Assembly: GCF_002028425.1 (NCBI RefSeq)
Contig: NZ_CP020042.1
Coordinates: forward strand, 2,170,001 to 2,234,000
Direction of reading: 5' to 3'
Source: Streptomyces katrae
Lineage (GTDB): Bacteria; Actinomycetota; Actinomycetes; Streptomycetales; Streptomycetaceae
DNA length: 64,000 nucleotides
The notes below the pieces were generated by a model. That model made no database searches. It was not told where the DNA came from and saw only the letters and a program-made list of their open reading frames with translations. Shown here one piece after another: positions 44,091 through 52,088 of the stretch. Position 1 is the first letter of the stretch. Each line of letters begins with the position of its first letter. The position numbers and the translations under genes were made by a program.

Positions 44091-45505
44091 CGGCCGGCGA
44101 CCTCACCCTCGAGCAGCGCCAGCGCCACCCGTTCCAGACCGGCCGACCTGGAAGCCTTCACCAGCACGACGTCCCCCGGGCGCAGTTCACTGCGCAACAG
44201 GTCGACCGCCGCCTGCGCGTCGGACACGAGCACCGACTCCTCACCCCACGAACCCTCGTTATATGCGCCCAGCTGCAGCCAGGACGCTTCCCTGCCCCCG
44301 ACTGCCACCAGCCTGCTCACGTTGAGCCGGACGGCGAGCCGCCCCACCGCGTCGTGCTCGGCCAGCGACGCGTCCCCGAGCTCGGCCATGGGACCGAGCA
44401 CCGCCCACGTACGTCCCCCGCCCTCCTTGCCGGCGCCGCCCATCGCGGCCAGTGCGCGCAGGGCGGCCCGCATGGATTCGGGGTTCGCGTTGTAGGCGTC
44501 GTTGACGATCGTGACGCCGTCCGCCCGCTCGGTGACCTCCATGCGCCACCGGGACAGGGTGCCCGCCCCGGAGAGCGCGGTGGCGATCTCCTCGGCTGAC
44601 ATGCCCAGGACATGGGCGACGGCGGCCGCGGCGAGCGCGTTCGACACGTGGTGCTCACCGTACAGGCGCAAGGTCACATCACTGCACCCGGTGGGTGTGT
44701 GGAGTGTGAAGGAGGGCTGTCCCGCGGGCGTCATCCGCACCTCGGTCGCGCGTACGTCCGCGTCCTCGGCCTCGCCGAAGAGGACCGTACGGGCCTTGGT
44801 CCGGGCGGACATCGCGCGCACCAGCAGGTCGTCGGCGTTGAGGACGGCGACCCCGCCCTCGGCCTCGCCGGGCAGGGCCTCGACCAGCTCGCCCTTGGCC
44901 CGGGCGATGGCCTCGCGGCCGCCGAACTCGCCGATGTGGGCGGTGCCGACGTTCAGCACCAGGCCGATGCGCGGGGGGGTGAGGCCGGTGAGGTAGGCGA
45001 TGTGCCCGATGCCGCGGGCGCCCATCTCCAGGACCAGGTGCCGGGTTTCTGCGGTGGCCTTCAGGGCCGTGAGCGGCAGGCCGATCTCGTTGTTGAGGGA
45101 GCCGGGCGTCCACACGGTGGGCGCGTGGTGCTGGAGCACCTGGGCGATCAGGTCCTTGGTGGAGGTCTTGCCGGCCGAGCCGGTCAGGGCGACCACGTCG
45201 GTGCCGAGCCGTCCGACGACGGCGCGGGCGAGGGCGCCGAGCGCCTTCTCCACGTCGTCGACCACGATCGCGGGGACGCCGACCGGCCGGGCGGCCAGGA
45301 CGGCGACGGCACCGGCGGCGACCGCGCGCTCGGCGTAGTCGTGGCCGTCGACGTGCTCGCCGGCGAAGGCGGCGAAGAGGCTGCCGGGCTCCACCTGGCG
45401 GGAGTCGATGACGACCGGGCCGCCGACCGTCGCGGAGGGATCCGGTATGTCGTGGGGCCGCCCGCCGGTGATGTCGGCGATCTCGGCGAGGGAGAGGGCG
45501 ATCAC
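44087..45505 (-). CDS. murF: UDP-MurNAc-tripeptide:D-Ala-D-Ala ligase MurF
   Basis: A 472-aa Mur ligase completing the pentapeptide. The ATP loop is LTGSAGKTSTKD (108-119). Family motifs NNEIGLPLTALKA, LEMGARGIGHIAYL and NDAYNANPESMRAAL are in place. The N-terminal domain (IALSLAEIADITGG) binds the nucleotide sugar. The start GTG 45505 overlaps the murE stop (GTGA). Confidence 0.97.
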   Translation of the reverse strand: MIALSLAEIADITGGRPHDIPDPSATVGGPVVIDSRQVEPGSLFAAFAGEHVDGHDYAERAVAAGAVAVLAARPVGVPAIVVDDVEKALGALARAVVGRLGTDVVALTGSAGKTSTKDLIAQVLQHHAPTVWTPGSLNNEIGLPLTALKATAETRHLVLEMGARGIGHIAYLTGLTPPRIGLVLNVGTAHIGEFGGREAIARAKGELVEALPGEAEGGVAVLNADDLLVRAMSARTKARTVLFGEAEDADVRATEVRMTPAGQPSFTLHTPTGCSDVTLRLYGEHHVSNALAAAAVAHVLGMSAEEIATALSGAGTLSRWRMEVTERADGVTIVNDAYNANPESMRAALRALAAMGGAGKEGGGRTWAVLGPMAELGDASLAEHDAVGRLAVRLNVSRLVAVGGREASWLQLGAYNEGSWGEESVLVSDAQAAVDLLRSELRPGDVVLVKASRSAGLERVALALLEGEVAGR

Positions 45506-47196
45506 TGGTTCACCTCGGCCTGTCGGGCGCGGAGCTGCTGGTTCTCGATGGCCGCGCGGAGCACGGCGCGGTCGTCGAAGGGGCGTACGACGCCCGCCGT
45601 GTCCTGGCCCTGCTCGTGGCCCTTGCCCGCCACGAGGACGGTGTCCCCGGCCTCGGCGCGCGCGACGGCGGCGGCGATGGCCGCGGCCCGGTCGGCGTCG
45701 ACCAGGACGGTGCCCCGCTCCTCGGCGGGGACGGAGACCGCGCCCTCGAACATCGCGGCGAGGATCTTCAACGGGTCCTCGGAGCGCGGGTTGTCGGAGG
45801 TCAGGACGGCGGTGTCGGCGTACCGGGCCGCCGCGGCGCCCATCGGGCCGCGCTTGGTGGTGTCACGGTCGCCGCCGCAGCCGAGCACGATGTGCAGCTT
45901 GCCGGTGGTCACCTCGCGCAGGGCGCGCAGCACCGACTCCACGGCGTCGGTCTTGTGCGCGTAGTCGACGACGGCCAGGTACGGCTGTCCCGCGTCGACC
46001 CGCTCCAGCCGGCCGGGTACGCCCGGGACGGCGGCGACGCCGTCGGCGGCGGTCTGCGGGTCGAGCCCGGCGGCGGCCAGGGTGACGACGGCGGCGACGG
46101 TGTTGGCGACGTTGAACGGGCCGGGCAGCGGGGCCTTGGCCCGTACGCGCTGTCCTTCCGGCCCGACGAGGGTCAGGGTGGAGTCCATGTGGCCGCTGAC
46201 CACGTCCTCGGCGCGCCAGTCGGCGGCCGGGTCGCCGGCGGCGGAGAAGGTGACGACCGGGATCGGCGCCTCCTTGGCGAGGCGGCGGCCGTACTCGTCG
46301 TCGATGTTGACCACGCCCAGGCGGGCGCGGCGCTCGGTGAAGAGCTGCGCCTTGGCCTGGAAGTAGTCCTCCATGTCGGAGTGGAACTCCATGTGCTCCG
46401 GGCTGAGGTTGTTGAAGACGGCGACGTCGAAGACGCAGCCGTCGACCCGGCCCAGCACCAGGGCGTGGCTGGAGACCTCCATGGCGACGGCCTCGACGCC
46501 GCGTTCGCGCATGACGGCGAACAGGGCCTGGAGGTCGGTGGCCTCGGGGGTGGTGCGCTCGGACTTGATGCGCTCGTCGCCGATGCGCATCTCCACGGTG
46601 CCCACCAGCCCGGTGGCCCTGCCCGCCGCGCGGAGCCCGCCCTCGACGAGGTAGGCGGTGGTGGTCTTGCCGGAGGTGCCGGTGATGCCGAGCTGGAGCA
46701 GGGCTTCGCCGGGGCGGCCGTAGATCTCGGCGGCGAGCTCGCCCATGCGGCCGCGCGGGTCCTCGACGGCCAGGACGGGCAGGCCCGTCGCGGCGGCGCG
46801 TTCGGCGCCCTGCGGGTCGGTCAGCACGGCGGCGGCGCCGAGGGCGGCCGCCTGGGCGGCGAAGTCGGCGCCGTGCAGCCGGGCGCCGGGCAGGGCCGCG
46901 TACAGGTCGCCGGGGCGCACGGCACGGGAGTCGTGCGTGATGCCGGTGATCCGGGCGTCGCCGGACTCGGGCAGACCCAGCAGGCCGGCCAGCTCGCCCA
47001 GGGGGGTCGGGCGGGCGGTCACGGGCCGGGGCGCTCCCGGCGGCGCTGCCGGGGCGTCTTTCTGGGCGGTTCTGGGCTGATCAGCGTGGGGCACGGCGGT
47101 GAGCGTACCGGGCGCGGCGGGCCGCTCGCGAAGCGAGGGGCCGTCCGGGGCGGCTTCGGCCGTCTGGTTCCCGGGTTTCGGGGTGATCGTTGTCAC
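45502..47196 (-). CDS. murE: UDP-MurNAc-dipeptide:diaminopimelate ligase MurE
   Basis: A 564-aa Mur ligase adding diaminopimelate; Streptomyces wall contains the LL isomer. A Pro/Ala-rich extension of about 60 residues precedes the catalytic core. The ATP loop is ITGTSGKTTTAY (171-182), then HSDMEDYFQAKAQLF. The amino-acid specificity motif DNPR is at 468-471 in TSDNPRSEDP, which fits a DAP rather than a lysine enzyme. The start is GTG 47196 with GAGG upstream. The gap to ftsI is 43 nt. Confidence 0.95.
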   Translation of the reverse strand: MTTITPKPGNQTAEAAPDGPSLRERPAAPGTLTAVPHADQPRTAQKDAPAAPPGAPRPVTARPTPLGELAGLLGLPESGDARITGITHDSRAVRPGDLYAALPGARLHGADFAAQAAALGAAAVLTDPQGAERAAATGLPVLAVEDPRGRMGELAAEIYGRPGEALLQLGITGTSGKTTTAYLVEGGLRAAGRATGLVGTVEMRIGDERIKSERTTPEATDLQALFAVMRERGVEAVAMEVSSHALVLGRVDGCVFDVAVFNNLSPEHMEFHSDMEDYFQAKAQLFTERRARLGVVNIDDEYGRRLAKEAPIPVVTFSAAGDPAADWRAEDVVSGHMDSTLTLVGPEGQRVRAKAPLPGPFNVANTVAAVVTLAAAGLDPQTAADGVAAVPGVPGRLERVDAGQPYLAVVDYAHKTDAVESVLRALREVTTGKLHIVLGCGGDRDTTKRGPMGAAAARYADTAVLTSDNPRSEDPLKILAAMFEGAVSVPAEERGTVLVDADRAAAIAAAVARAEAGDTVLVAGKGHEQGQDTAGVVRPFDDRAVLRAAIENQQLRARQAEVNQ

Positions 47197-47239
47197 TGAT
47201 GGAGCCTCACGCGTGGGTGGTGGGAGGGTCGGTTCACTG

Positions 47240-49204
47240 TCAGGGCTGCGGGCTGGGCTGCGCGGTGGGCGGGGCGGCGGGCGGCGGAGCGGCCGCGTAG
47301 GTCACCGGGAGCCCGGCGGGGGCGGTTCCGGTGGGCGCGACCTGGAGGGTCTTGAGTGCGAACTCCATGACGGTCTTGTAGATCGGGCCGCAGATCTGGC
47401 CGCCGAAGTAGCTGCCCCTGGTGGGGTTCTGGATCGCGCAGTAGACGGTGATCCGCGGGTCGTCGGCGGGGGCGAAGCCGGCGAAGGAGGCGGTGTAGCC
47501 CTTGTAGCGGCCGGTGGCCGGATCCACCCGGTTGGATGTGCCGGTCTTGCCGCCGACCCGGTAGCCGGGGATCTTCGCCTTGGTTCCGGTGCCCTCCTGG
47601 TCGTCGACCACGGACTCCAGCATCTCGGCGAGGGACTTGGCGGTCTGCTGGCTGATCACCCGGGTCTTCTCGGGCGCCGGGGCCGGGGTGAAGCGGCCGT
47701 CGGGGCCCTTGGTGCCGCGGACCAGGGTGGGGGTGATGCGGACGCCGCCGTTGGCGACGGTGGAGTAGACGGAGGCCGCCTGCATCGCGTTGAGGGAGAG
47801 GCCCTGGCCGAAGGGGATCGTGTACTGCTGCGAGGTGGACCAGGCCTCGGGCCTGGCGAGGATGCCCCGCGACTCGCCGGGGTAGTTCAGGCCGGTGGGC
47901 CGTCCGATGCCGAACCTGTCCAGGTAGGAGTACAGGACCCTGTTGGCCTCGGGCTGGGTGGCGCCGAGCTGGCCGGTGGCCAGGATGGTGCCGATGTTGG
48001 AGGACTTGGCGAGGACCCCGTTGAGGGTCAGGTACCAGGTGGGGTGGTCGACGTCGTCCTTGAAGAGGCGGTCGCCGCGGTGCAGCCGGTTGGGGACCTC
48101 GACGTGGGTGTCGGGGGTGGCCTTCTTCTCCTCCAGGACGGCGGCCATGGAGATCACCTTGGCGGTGGAGCCGGGCTCGTAGACGTCCTGGAGCGCGGCG
48201 TTGCCCATGGCGGCGGACTTGGCCCGGCTGAGGTCGTTGGGGTCGAAACCGGGGGCGTTGGCCATGGCCAGCACCTCGCCGGTGCGGGTGTCCTGGACGA
48301 TGACGTAGCCGCGGTCGGCGCCGGACTTCTCGACCTGCTCGGTGATGGCGCTCTGGGCGGCCCACTGGATGTCGCGGTCGATGGTCAGCTCGATGTCCTC
48401 GCCGGGCACGGCGGGCTTCTCGTGGGACCCGGCGGTGGGCACGCGGCGGCCGCCGGACTGGGCGTAGGTGATCTCGCCGTCCTTGCCGGCCAGCTTCTTG
48501 TCGAGGGCGGACTCCAGGCCTCCGCCGCCCTTGCCCTCGGCGTTGACGTAGCCCAGTATCCCGGCGGCGAGGTCGCCGTTCGGGTACACGCGCTTGCTGC
48601 TGTTCTCGTTGAAGATCCCGGCGATGACGTTGGCGCCGGGGCCGTTGTTGCGCTTGTCGGCGGCCGCCTTGTCGGCGAAGAGCTTCTTGAGGTCCTTGAT
48701 CTGGTTCCAGACCTGCGGGGTCTGCCGGCGGGCCAGGACCACGTAGCGGGTGTCCTTGGTCTTCAGCCGGGCGGCGATCTCCTTGGCGTCCTTGCCGAGG
48801 ATCGGCGCGAGGAGGGCGGCGGCCTGCTCGGGGGCGTCGGGGGCCTTGCTCTCCTGGGGCGTGAACATCTTCGGGTCGGCGGTGATGTCGTACGCGTCGA
48901 CGCTGGTGGCCAGGGCGACGCCCTTGCGGTCGGTGATCTCCCCGCGTTCGGCGGCCAGGACGTACTTGGCGAAGCGGTTCTCGGTGGCCTTGGCGGAGTA
49001 CGCGGAGGCGTCGACGGCCTGCACCTGGAGCAGCCGGACGACGAAGGCGAGCATCACGAGGGTGAGCCCGACGCCGACCAGCCGCAGCCGGGGCTTGGGG
49101 CTGCCGAGCCGGATGGTGTGCGGGGTCCGCTGCGCGGGCGTCTTGGCGGTGGTCCGGGGCCGCCCCGGGCCCGGCACCCGGCGCGGGGGCTCCTTGGGGC
49201 TCAC
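47240..49204 (-). CDS. ftsI: Septal peptidoglycan transpeptidase FtsI (class B PBP)
   Basis: A 654-aa class B penicillin-binding protein that cross-links septal wall. A basic N-terminus and one membrane anchor (about 41-60) are followed by the PBP dimerisation domain (ERGEITDRKGVALATS). The transpeptidase domain has the active serine in STAK (346-349), SSN (401-403) and KTGT (553-556). A Pro-rich tail ends the protein. GTG 49204 was chosen: GGAG lies 8 nt upstream and the alignment begins there. The 350 nt before it are repeats rather than ftsL. Confidence 0.95.
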   Translation of the reverse strand: MSPKEPPRRVPGPGRPRTTAKTPAQRTPHTIRLGSPKPRLRLVGVGLTLVMLAFVVRLLQVQAVDASAYSAKATENRFAKYVLAAERGEITDRKGVALATSVDAYDITADPKMFTPQESKAPDAPEQAAALLAPILGKDAKEIAARLKTKDTRYVVLARRQTPQVWNQIKDLKKLFADKAAADKRNNGPGANVIAGIFNENSSKRVYPNGDLAAGILGYVNAEGKGGGGLESALDKKLAGKDGEITYAQSGGRRVPTAGSHEKPAVPGEDIELTIDRDIQWAAQSAITEQVEKSGADRGYVIVQDTRTGEVLAMANAPGFDPNDLSRAKSAAMGNAALQDVYEPGSTAKVISMAAVLEEKKATPDTHVEVPNRLHRGDRLFKDDVDHPTWYLTLNGVLAKSSNIGTILATGQLGATQPEANRVLYSYLDRFGIGRPTGLNYPGESRGILARPEAWSTSQQYTIPFGQGLSLNAMQAASVYSTVANGGVRITPTLVRGTKGPDGRFTPAPAPEKTRVISQQTAKSLAEMLESVVDDQEGTGTKAKIPGYRVGGKTGTSNRVDPATGRYKGYTASFAGFAPADDPRITVYCAIQNPTRGSYFGGQICGPIYKTVMEFALKTLQVAPTGTAPAGLPVTYAAAPPPAAPPTAQPSPQP

Positions 49205-49555
49205 CGGTGCGCTCCGCGACGGCCCAGGGCAGTCCCGCCCAGGCCCCTGGGGGCTCCGCCCCCGGACCCCCACGCCTCGAACTCCCCCGGACTCCGTCCG
49301 GGGGTACCCCCAGGCGAGGCTGGATTCTGCTCGGCCGGGTGCTTGTCCGCGGATTGCGCCTGGCGGGGCTCGGAGTGCGCGCAGCGCACTTCGAGCCCCG
49401 CCGGCGATTGAGGCGCGGGCGCGGTAGCGCCGTGCAGTGGGCCGCACCCACGTCCTCCAGCCTCGCCGGCGATTGAGGCGCGGGTCCGGGCGGAGCCTGG
49501 GGAACGGGCGAAGGGCGGGGCGGGGAGAAGTCCCGCAGGGTTCCGCGTCACGACG
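49205..49555. repeat. Repeat block inside the dcw cluster between ftsL and ftsI (family copies 3 and 4)
   Basis: No gene is present in this 351-nt gap. It holds GGGGGCTCCGCCCCC (49247-49261), a CCCCCGGAC-TCC-GTCCGGGGG hairpin (about 49283-49303), a 19-bp hairpin with arms 49362-49380 and 49384-49402 and a GCA loop, and two copies of the GCC(C/T)CGCCGGCGATTGAGGCGCG module (about 49396-49418 and 49467-49487). The tail GGGAACGGGCGAAGGGCGGGG is near 49499-49519. The modules match 8261-8337 and 32528-32745. The hairpins could attenuate or stabilise the cluster mRNA. Confidence 0.85.
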
Positions 49556-50134
49556 TCACCTGCCTGGGGTCGGGGTGGGCTGCGGGGCCCCGCTCGGGGC
49601 CGGCCCGGCCGGGGTGTCGGGGTTCTGGCCGGCGGCCCCGGCCGGAGACGGAGGCTGCGGGACCGACGGGGCCACCGGCGCCGAGGGCTGCGAGGCGGGC
49701 GGAGCCACGGACGGCGGGGGCGGGGCCTCCGCCACCGCCGGGGTGCCGGCGGTCTTGCCGTCGGGGCCGAGGAAGACGGGGCTGCCGCCCGGCACCAGGC
49801 CGAGCTCGCCGGCCCGCCGCTGGAGGGCGTCGGGGGCCGAGTAGGCGTCGACGTCCCGCTGGAGGGCCTGCTGCTCGTCGGTCAGCGCGGTGGTCTCCTT
49901 CTTCAGCCGGCTCAGCTGGAAGGACCCCTGGTTGAGCGCCGAGTTCAGCAGCAGCAGGCTGATCAGGCCGCCGGCCAGCAGCGCCACGACCAGCAGCACG
50001 AACGGCATCCGCGCCGCCTGCCGGGCCCCGCCCGGCCCGGCCGCGGCGGGGCGGCCCCGGACGAGGCGGGCCGCCTGCCCGCGGGTCAGCGTGGCCACCT
50101 TTCCGGCCCTCCCCGCCTTCCCGGCCTTGGTCAC
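49556..50134 (-). CDS. ftsL: Divisome protein FtsL with long Pro-rich tail
   Basis: A 192-aa bitopic protein. The basic N-terminus (1-42) precedes the membrane helix at about 44-64 ([20 protein letters not shown]). A leucine-zipper-like coiled coil follows (about 70-105, [20 protein letters not shown]) for pairing with FtsB/DivIC-type partners. The last ~75 residues are an extended Pro/Ala/Ser tail, unusually long for FtsL. The start GTG 50134 overlaps the rsmH stop (GTGA). Identity rests on topology and position more than on sequence motifs. Confidence 0.88.
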   Translation of the reverse strand: MTKAGKAGRAGKVATLTRGQAARLVRGRPAAAGPGGARQAARMPFVLLVVALLAGGLISLLLLNSALNQGSFQLSRLKKETTALTDEQQALQRDVDAYSAPDALQRRAGELGLVPGGSPVFLGPDGKTAGTPAVAEAPPPPSVAPPASQPSAPVAPSVPQPPSPAGAAGQNPDTPAGPAPSGAPQPTPTPGR

Positions 50135-51090
50135 GGCCGCGCCTCGCGGATCCGCTCGACGCCGCGCAGCCGGGCCGGGGCGGCGCGCCGGTTCTCGGCG
50201 ATCTCCTCCTCGGTGGGCAGCTCCGCGCCCCGGGTGAGGAGCTTCAGCTTCGGCTGGTACTTCTCCGGCACGACGGGCAGTCCGGCCGGGGCCGTGGAGG
50301 TGGCGCCGGCCGTGAAGACCTGCTTCACCAGCCGGTCCTCCAGGGAGTGGTAGGACAGGACCGCGATCCGCCCCCCGACCGAGATCCGGTCGACGGCGGC
50401 CGGAATGGCCCGCTCCAGCCCGGCGAGCTCCCCGTTGACCTCGATCCGCAGGGCCTGGAAGGTCCGCTTGGCCGGGTTGCCGCCGGTGCGCTTGGCCGCC
50501 TGCGGCAGCGCGTCGCGGATCAGCTCCACCAGGCGGGCGCTGTTGCTGAACGGCTCCTTGTCGCGCTCGCGCACGATCGCCGAGACGATCCGCTTGGCCT
50601 GCTTCTCCTCGCCGTACTGGCGCAGGATGCGGACCAGCTCGCCGGGGGCGTAGGTGTTGAGGACCTCGGCGGCGCTGATGCCCGTCGTCTGGTCCATGCG
50701 CATGTCCAGCGGCGCGTCCTGCGCGTAGGCGAAGCCGCGGTCGGCCTCGTCGAGCTGCATGGAGGAGACGCCGAGGTCGAAGAGGATGCCCTGGACGGTG
50801 GGCAGACCCAGGCCGTCGAGGACCTCGGCGAGGTCGGCGTAGATCGCGTGGACGAGGGTGGCCCGGTCGCCGAAGGGCGCGAGCCGCTCGCCGGAGAGGC
50901 GCAGGGCCTCCTTGTCGCGGTCGAGGCCGATCAGACGCGCCTCGGGGAACCGGGTCAGCAGGGCCTCGCTGTGGCCGCCGAGGCCGAGGGTGCAGTCGAC
51001 GACGACGGCCCCCGGCCTCTCCAGCGCCGGGGCCAACAGGTCCAGGCACCGCTGGAGCATCACCGGGACATGTCGGGACTCGCTAGTCAA
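50131..51090 (-). CDS. rsmH: 16S rRNA (cytosine-1402-N4) methyltransferase RsmH (MraW)
   Basis: A 319-aa SAM-dependent methyltransferase acting on C1402 of 16S rRNA. The N-terminus [13 protein letters not shown], the SAM motif [15 protein letters not shown] (31-45) and [18 protein letters not shown] are characteristic; [15 protein letters not shown] is near the end. The start is a rare TTG at 51090, because HVPVM must be included and no ATG or GTG precedes it in frame at a sensible distance. An AGAGGG site precedes it. It is the first gene of the cluster, and no mraZ lies upstream in this window. Confidence 0.94.
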   Translation of the reverse strand: MTSESRHVPVMLQRCLDLLAPALERPGAVVVDCTLGLGGHSEALLTRFPEARLIGLDRDKEALRLSGERLAPFGDRATLVHAIYADLAEVLDGLGLPTVQGILFDLGVSSMQLDEADRGFAYAQDAPLDMRMDQTTGISAAEVLNTYAPGELVRILRQYGEEKQAKRIVSAIVRERDKEPFSNSARLVELIRDALPQAAKRTGGNPAKRTFQALRIEVNGELAGLERAIPAAVDRISVGGRIAVLSYHSLEDRLVKQVFTAGATSTAPAGLPVVPEKYQPKLKLLTRGAELPTEEEIAENRRAAPARLRGVERIREARP

Positions 51091-51107
51091 AGCGCCCTCT
51101 CAGATAA

Positions 51108-51133
51108 CGGCGCGGCAGGCATACGCCGCGCCG
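51108..51133 (-). promoter_or_regulatory. Inverted repeat in the rsmH 5' leader
   Basis: CGGCGCGGC (51108-51116) and GCCGCGCCG (51125-51133) are perfect 9-bp arms around an 8-nt spacer. It lies between the rsmH promoter and the start codon. It could be a leader hairpin or a protein-binding site. Confidence 0.5.
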
Positions 51134-51197
51134 CGCACGCGGAGTGTTACCAGGGGGCCGGGCGGCCGGTGGGGCCGGGCTCCGGCCGGTTCGCGCC

Positions 51198-51225
51198 ACT
51201 TTAGTGCAACGCCCGCCCCGGTCAA
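51198..51225 (-). promoter_or_regulatory. Promoter of the rsmH-ftsL (dcw) transcript
   Basis: On the minus strand, -35 TTGACC (51220-51225) and -10 TAAAGT (51198-51203) are separated by 16 nt. This is a good match to the housekeeping sigma factor. Start would be near 51191, giving a leader of about 100 nt containing the inverted repeat at 51108-51133. Confidence 0.65.
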
Positions 51226-51310
51226 CGAACCGCCCCGCACGCGGTGCGCCCCTCCCCCGGCGCACCCGCAAAAGCCGTGAATCACCCGGCCGGCGGACTC
51301 CTTCGCACCC

Positions 51311-51328
51311 TTGTGGGTTAGCTCACAA
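51311..51328 (+). promoter_or_regulatory. Palindrome TTGTG-N8-CACAA upstream of the carbonic anhydrase gene
   Basis: TTGTG (51311-51315) and CACAA (51324-51328) form a perfect palindrome of the TGTG-N8-CACA type bound by CRP-like proteins, about 60 nt before the -10 of the carbonic anhydrase gene. It sits in the 310-nt divergent gap 51091-51400, which otherwise holds only the rsmH promoter and leader repeat. Confidence 0.35.
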
Positions 51329-51387
51329 CAATCATGGTTGACCTTCTTTGTCCGTCCTCACCCCATGCCCGGGCGGCCCGTGACCAC

Positions 51388-51400
51388 TAACGTCGTATGC
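51388..51400 (+). promoter_or_regulatory. Candidate leaderless -10 (TAACGT) of the carbonic anhydrase gene
   Basis: TAACGT at 51388-51393 lies 7 nt before the ATG at 51401, with no ribosome site between. Confidence 0.45.
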
Positions 51401-51952
51401 ATGACGACATCCGCATCCCTGCCCGCACACTCCGCGCCGACGGCGTCCGGCGGCGACTCCGTCACCGACCGGCTCGTCGCGGCGAACCGCCGCTACGCCG
51501 CCGAGTTCACCGACCCCGGCATGGACGCCCGCCCCGTCCTGCGCGTGGCCGTCGTGGCCTGCATGGACGCCCGTCTCGACCTGCACAAGGCCCTCGGCCT
51601 GGAGCTCGGCGACTGCCACACCATCCGCAACGCCGGCGGGGTGGTGACCGACGACACCATCCGCTCGCTCACCATCAGCCAGCGCGCCCTCGGCACCCGC
51701 ACCGTGATACTGATCCACCACACCGGCTGTGGTCTCGAAAGCCTGACGGAGGACTTCCGGCACGAGCTGGAGGACGAGGTCGGCCAGCGGCCCGCCTGGG
51801 CGGTCGAGGCCTTCCGGGACGTGGACCAGGACGTGCGCCAGTCCATGCAGCGGGTCCGCACCAACCCGTTCCTGCCCCACCGCGACGATGTGCGAGGCTT
51901 CGTCTTCGACGTGCACACCGGGCTCCTGCGGGAGATCGATCCGGCCACCTGA
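51401..51952 (+). CDS. Beta-class carbonic anhydrase
   Basis: A 183-aa zinc enzyme interconverting CO2 and bicarbonate. The zinc ligands are Cys54 (ACMDARLD, which also holds the catalytic Asp56/Arg58 dyad) and His107 and Cys110 (IHHTGCGL). The core IRNAGGVVTDDTIRSL is typical of the short actinobacterial beta subclass. ATG 51401 was preferred over longer frames because the -10 box is directly upstream. It is divergent from the rsmH-led division cluster. Confidence 0.93.
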   Translation: MTTSASLPAHSAPTASGGDSVTDRLVAANRRYAAEFTDPGMDARPVLRVAVVACMDARLDLHKALGLELGDCHTIRNAGGVVTDDTIRSLTISQRALGTRTVILIHHTGCGLESLTEDFRHELEDEVGQRPAWAVEAFRDVDQDVRQSMQRVRTNPFLPHRDDVRGFVFDVHTGLLREIDPAT

Positions 51953-52088
51953 GTGACACAGCGCCCGGCGCCGTCAAGAATGCGGTGAGACGTCACCCGG
52001 AAACCCTCCGGGGCGGTGTCCGTGTTTCGGGGCGGGCCGGACCGTGCGCCATGCGCGTCGGCCCTGGGAAAGGGCCGAGGAGAACCAG

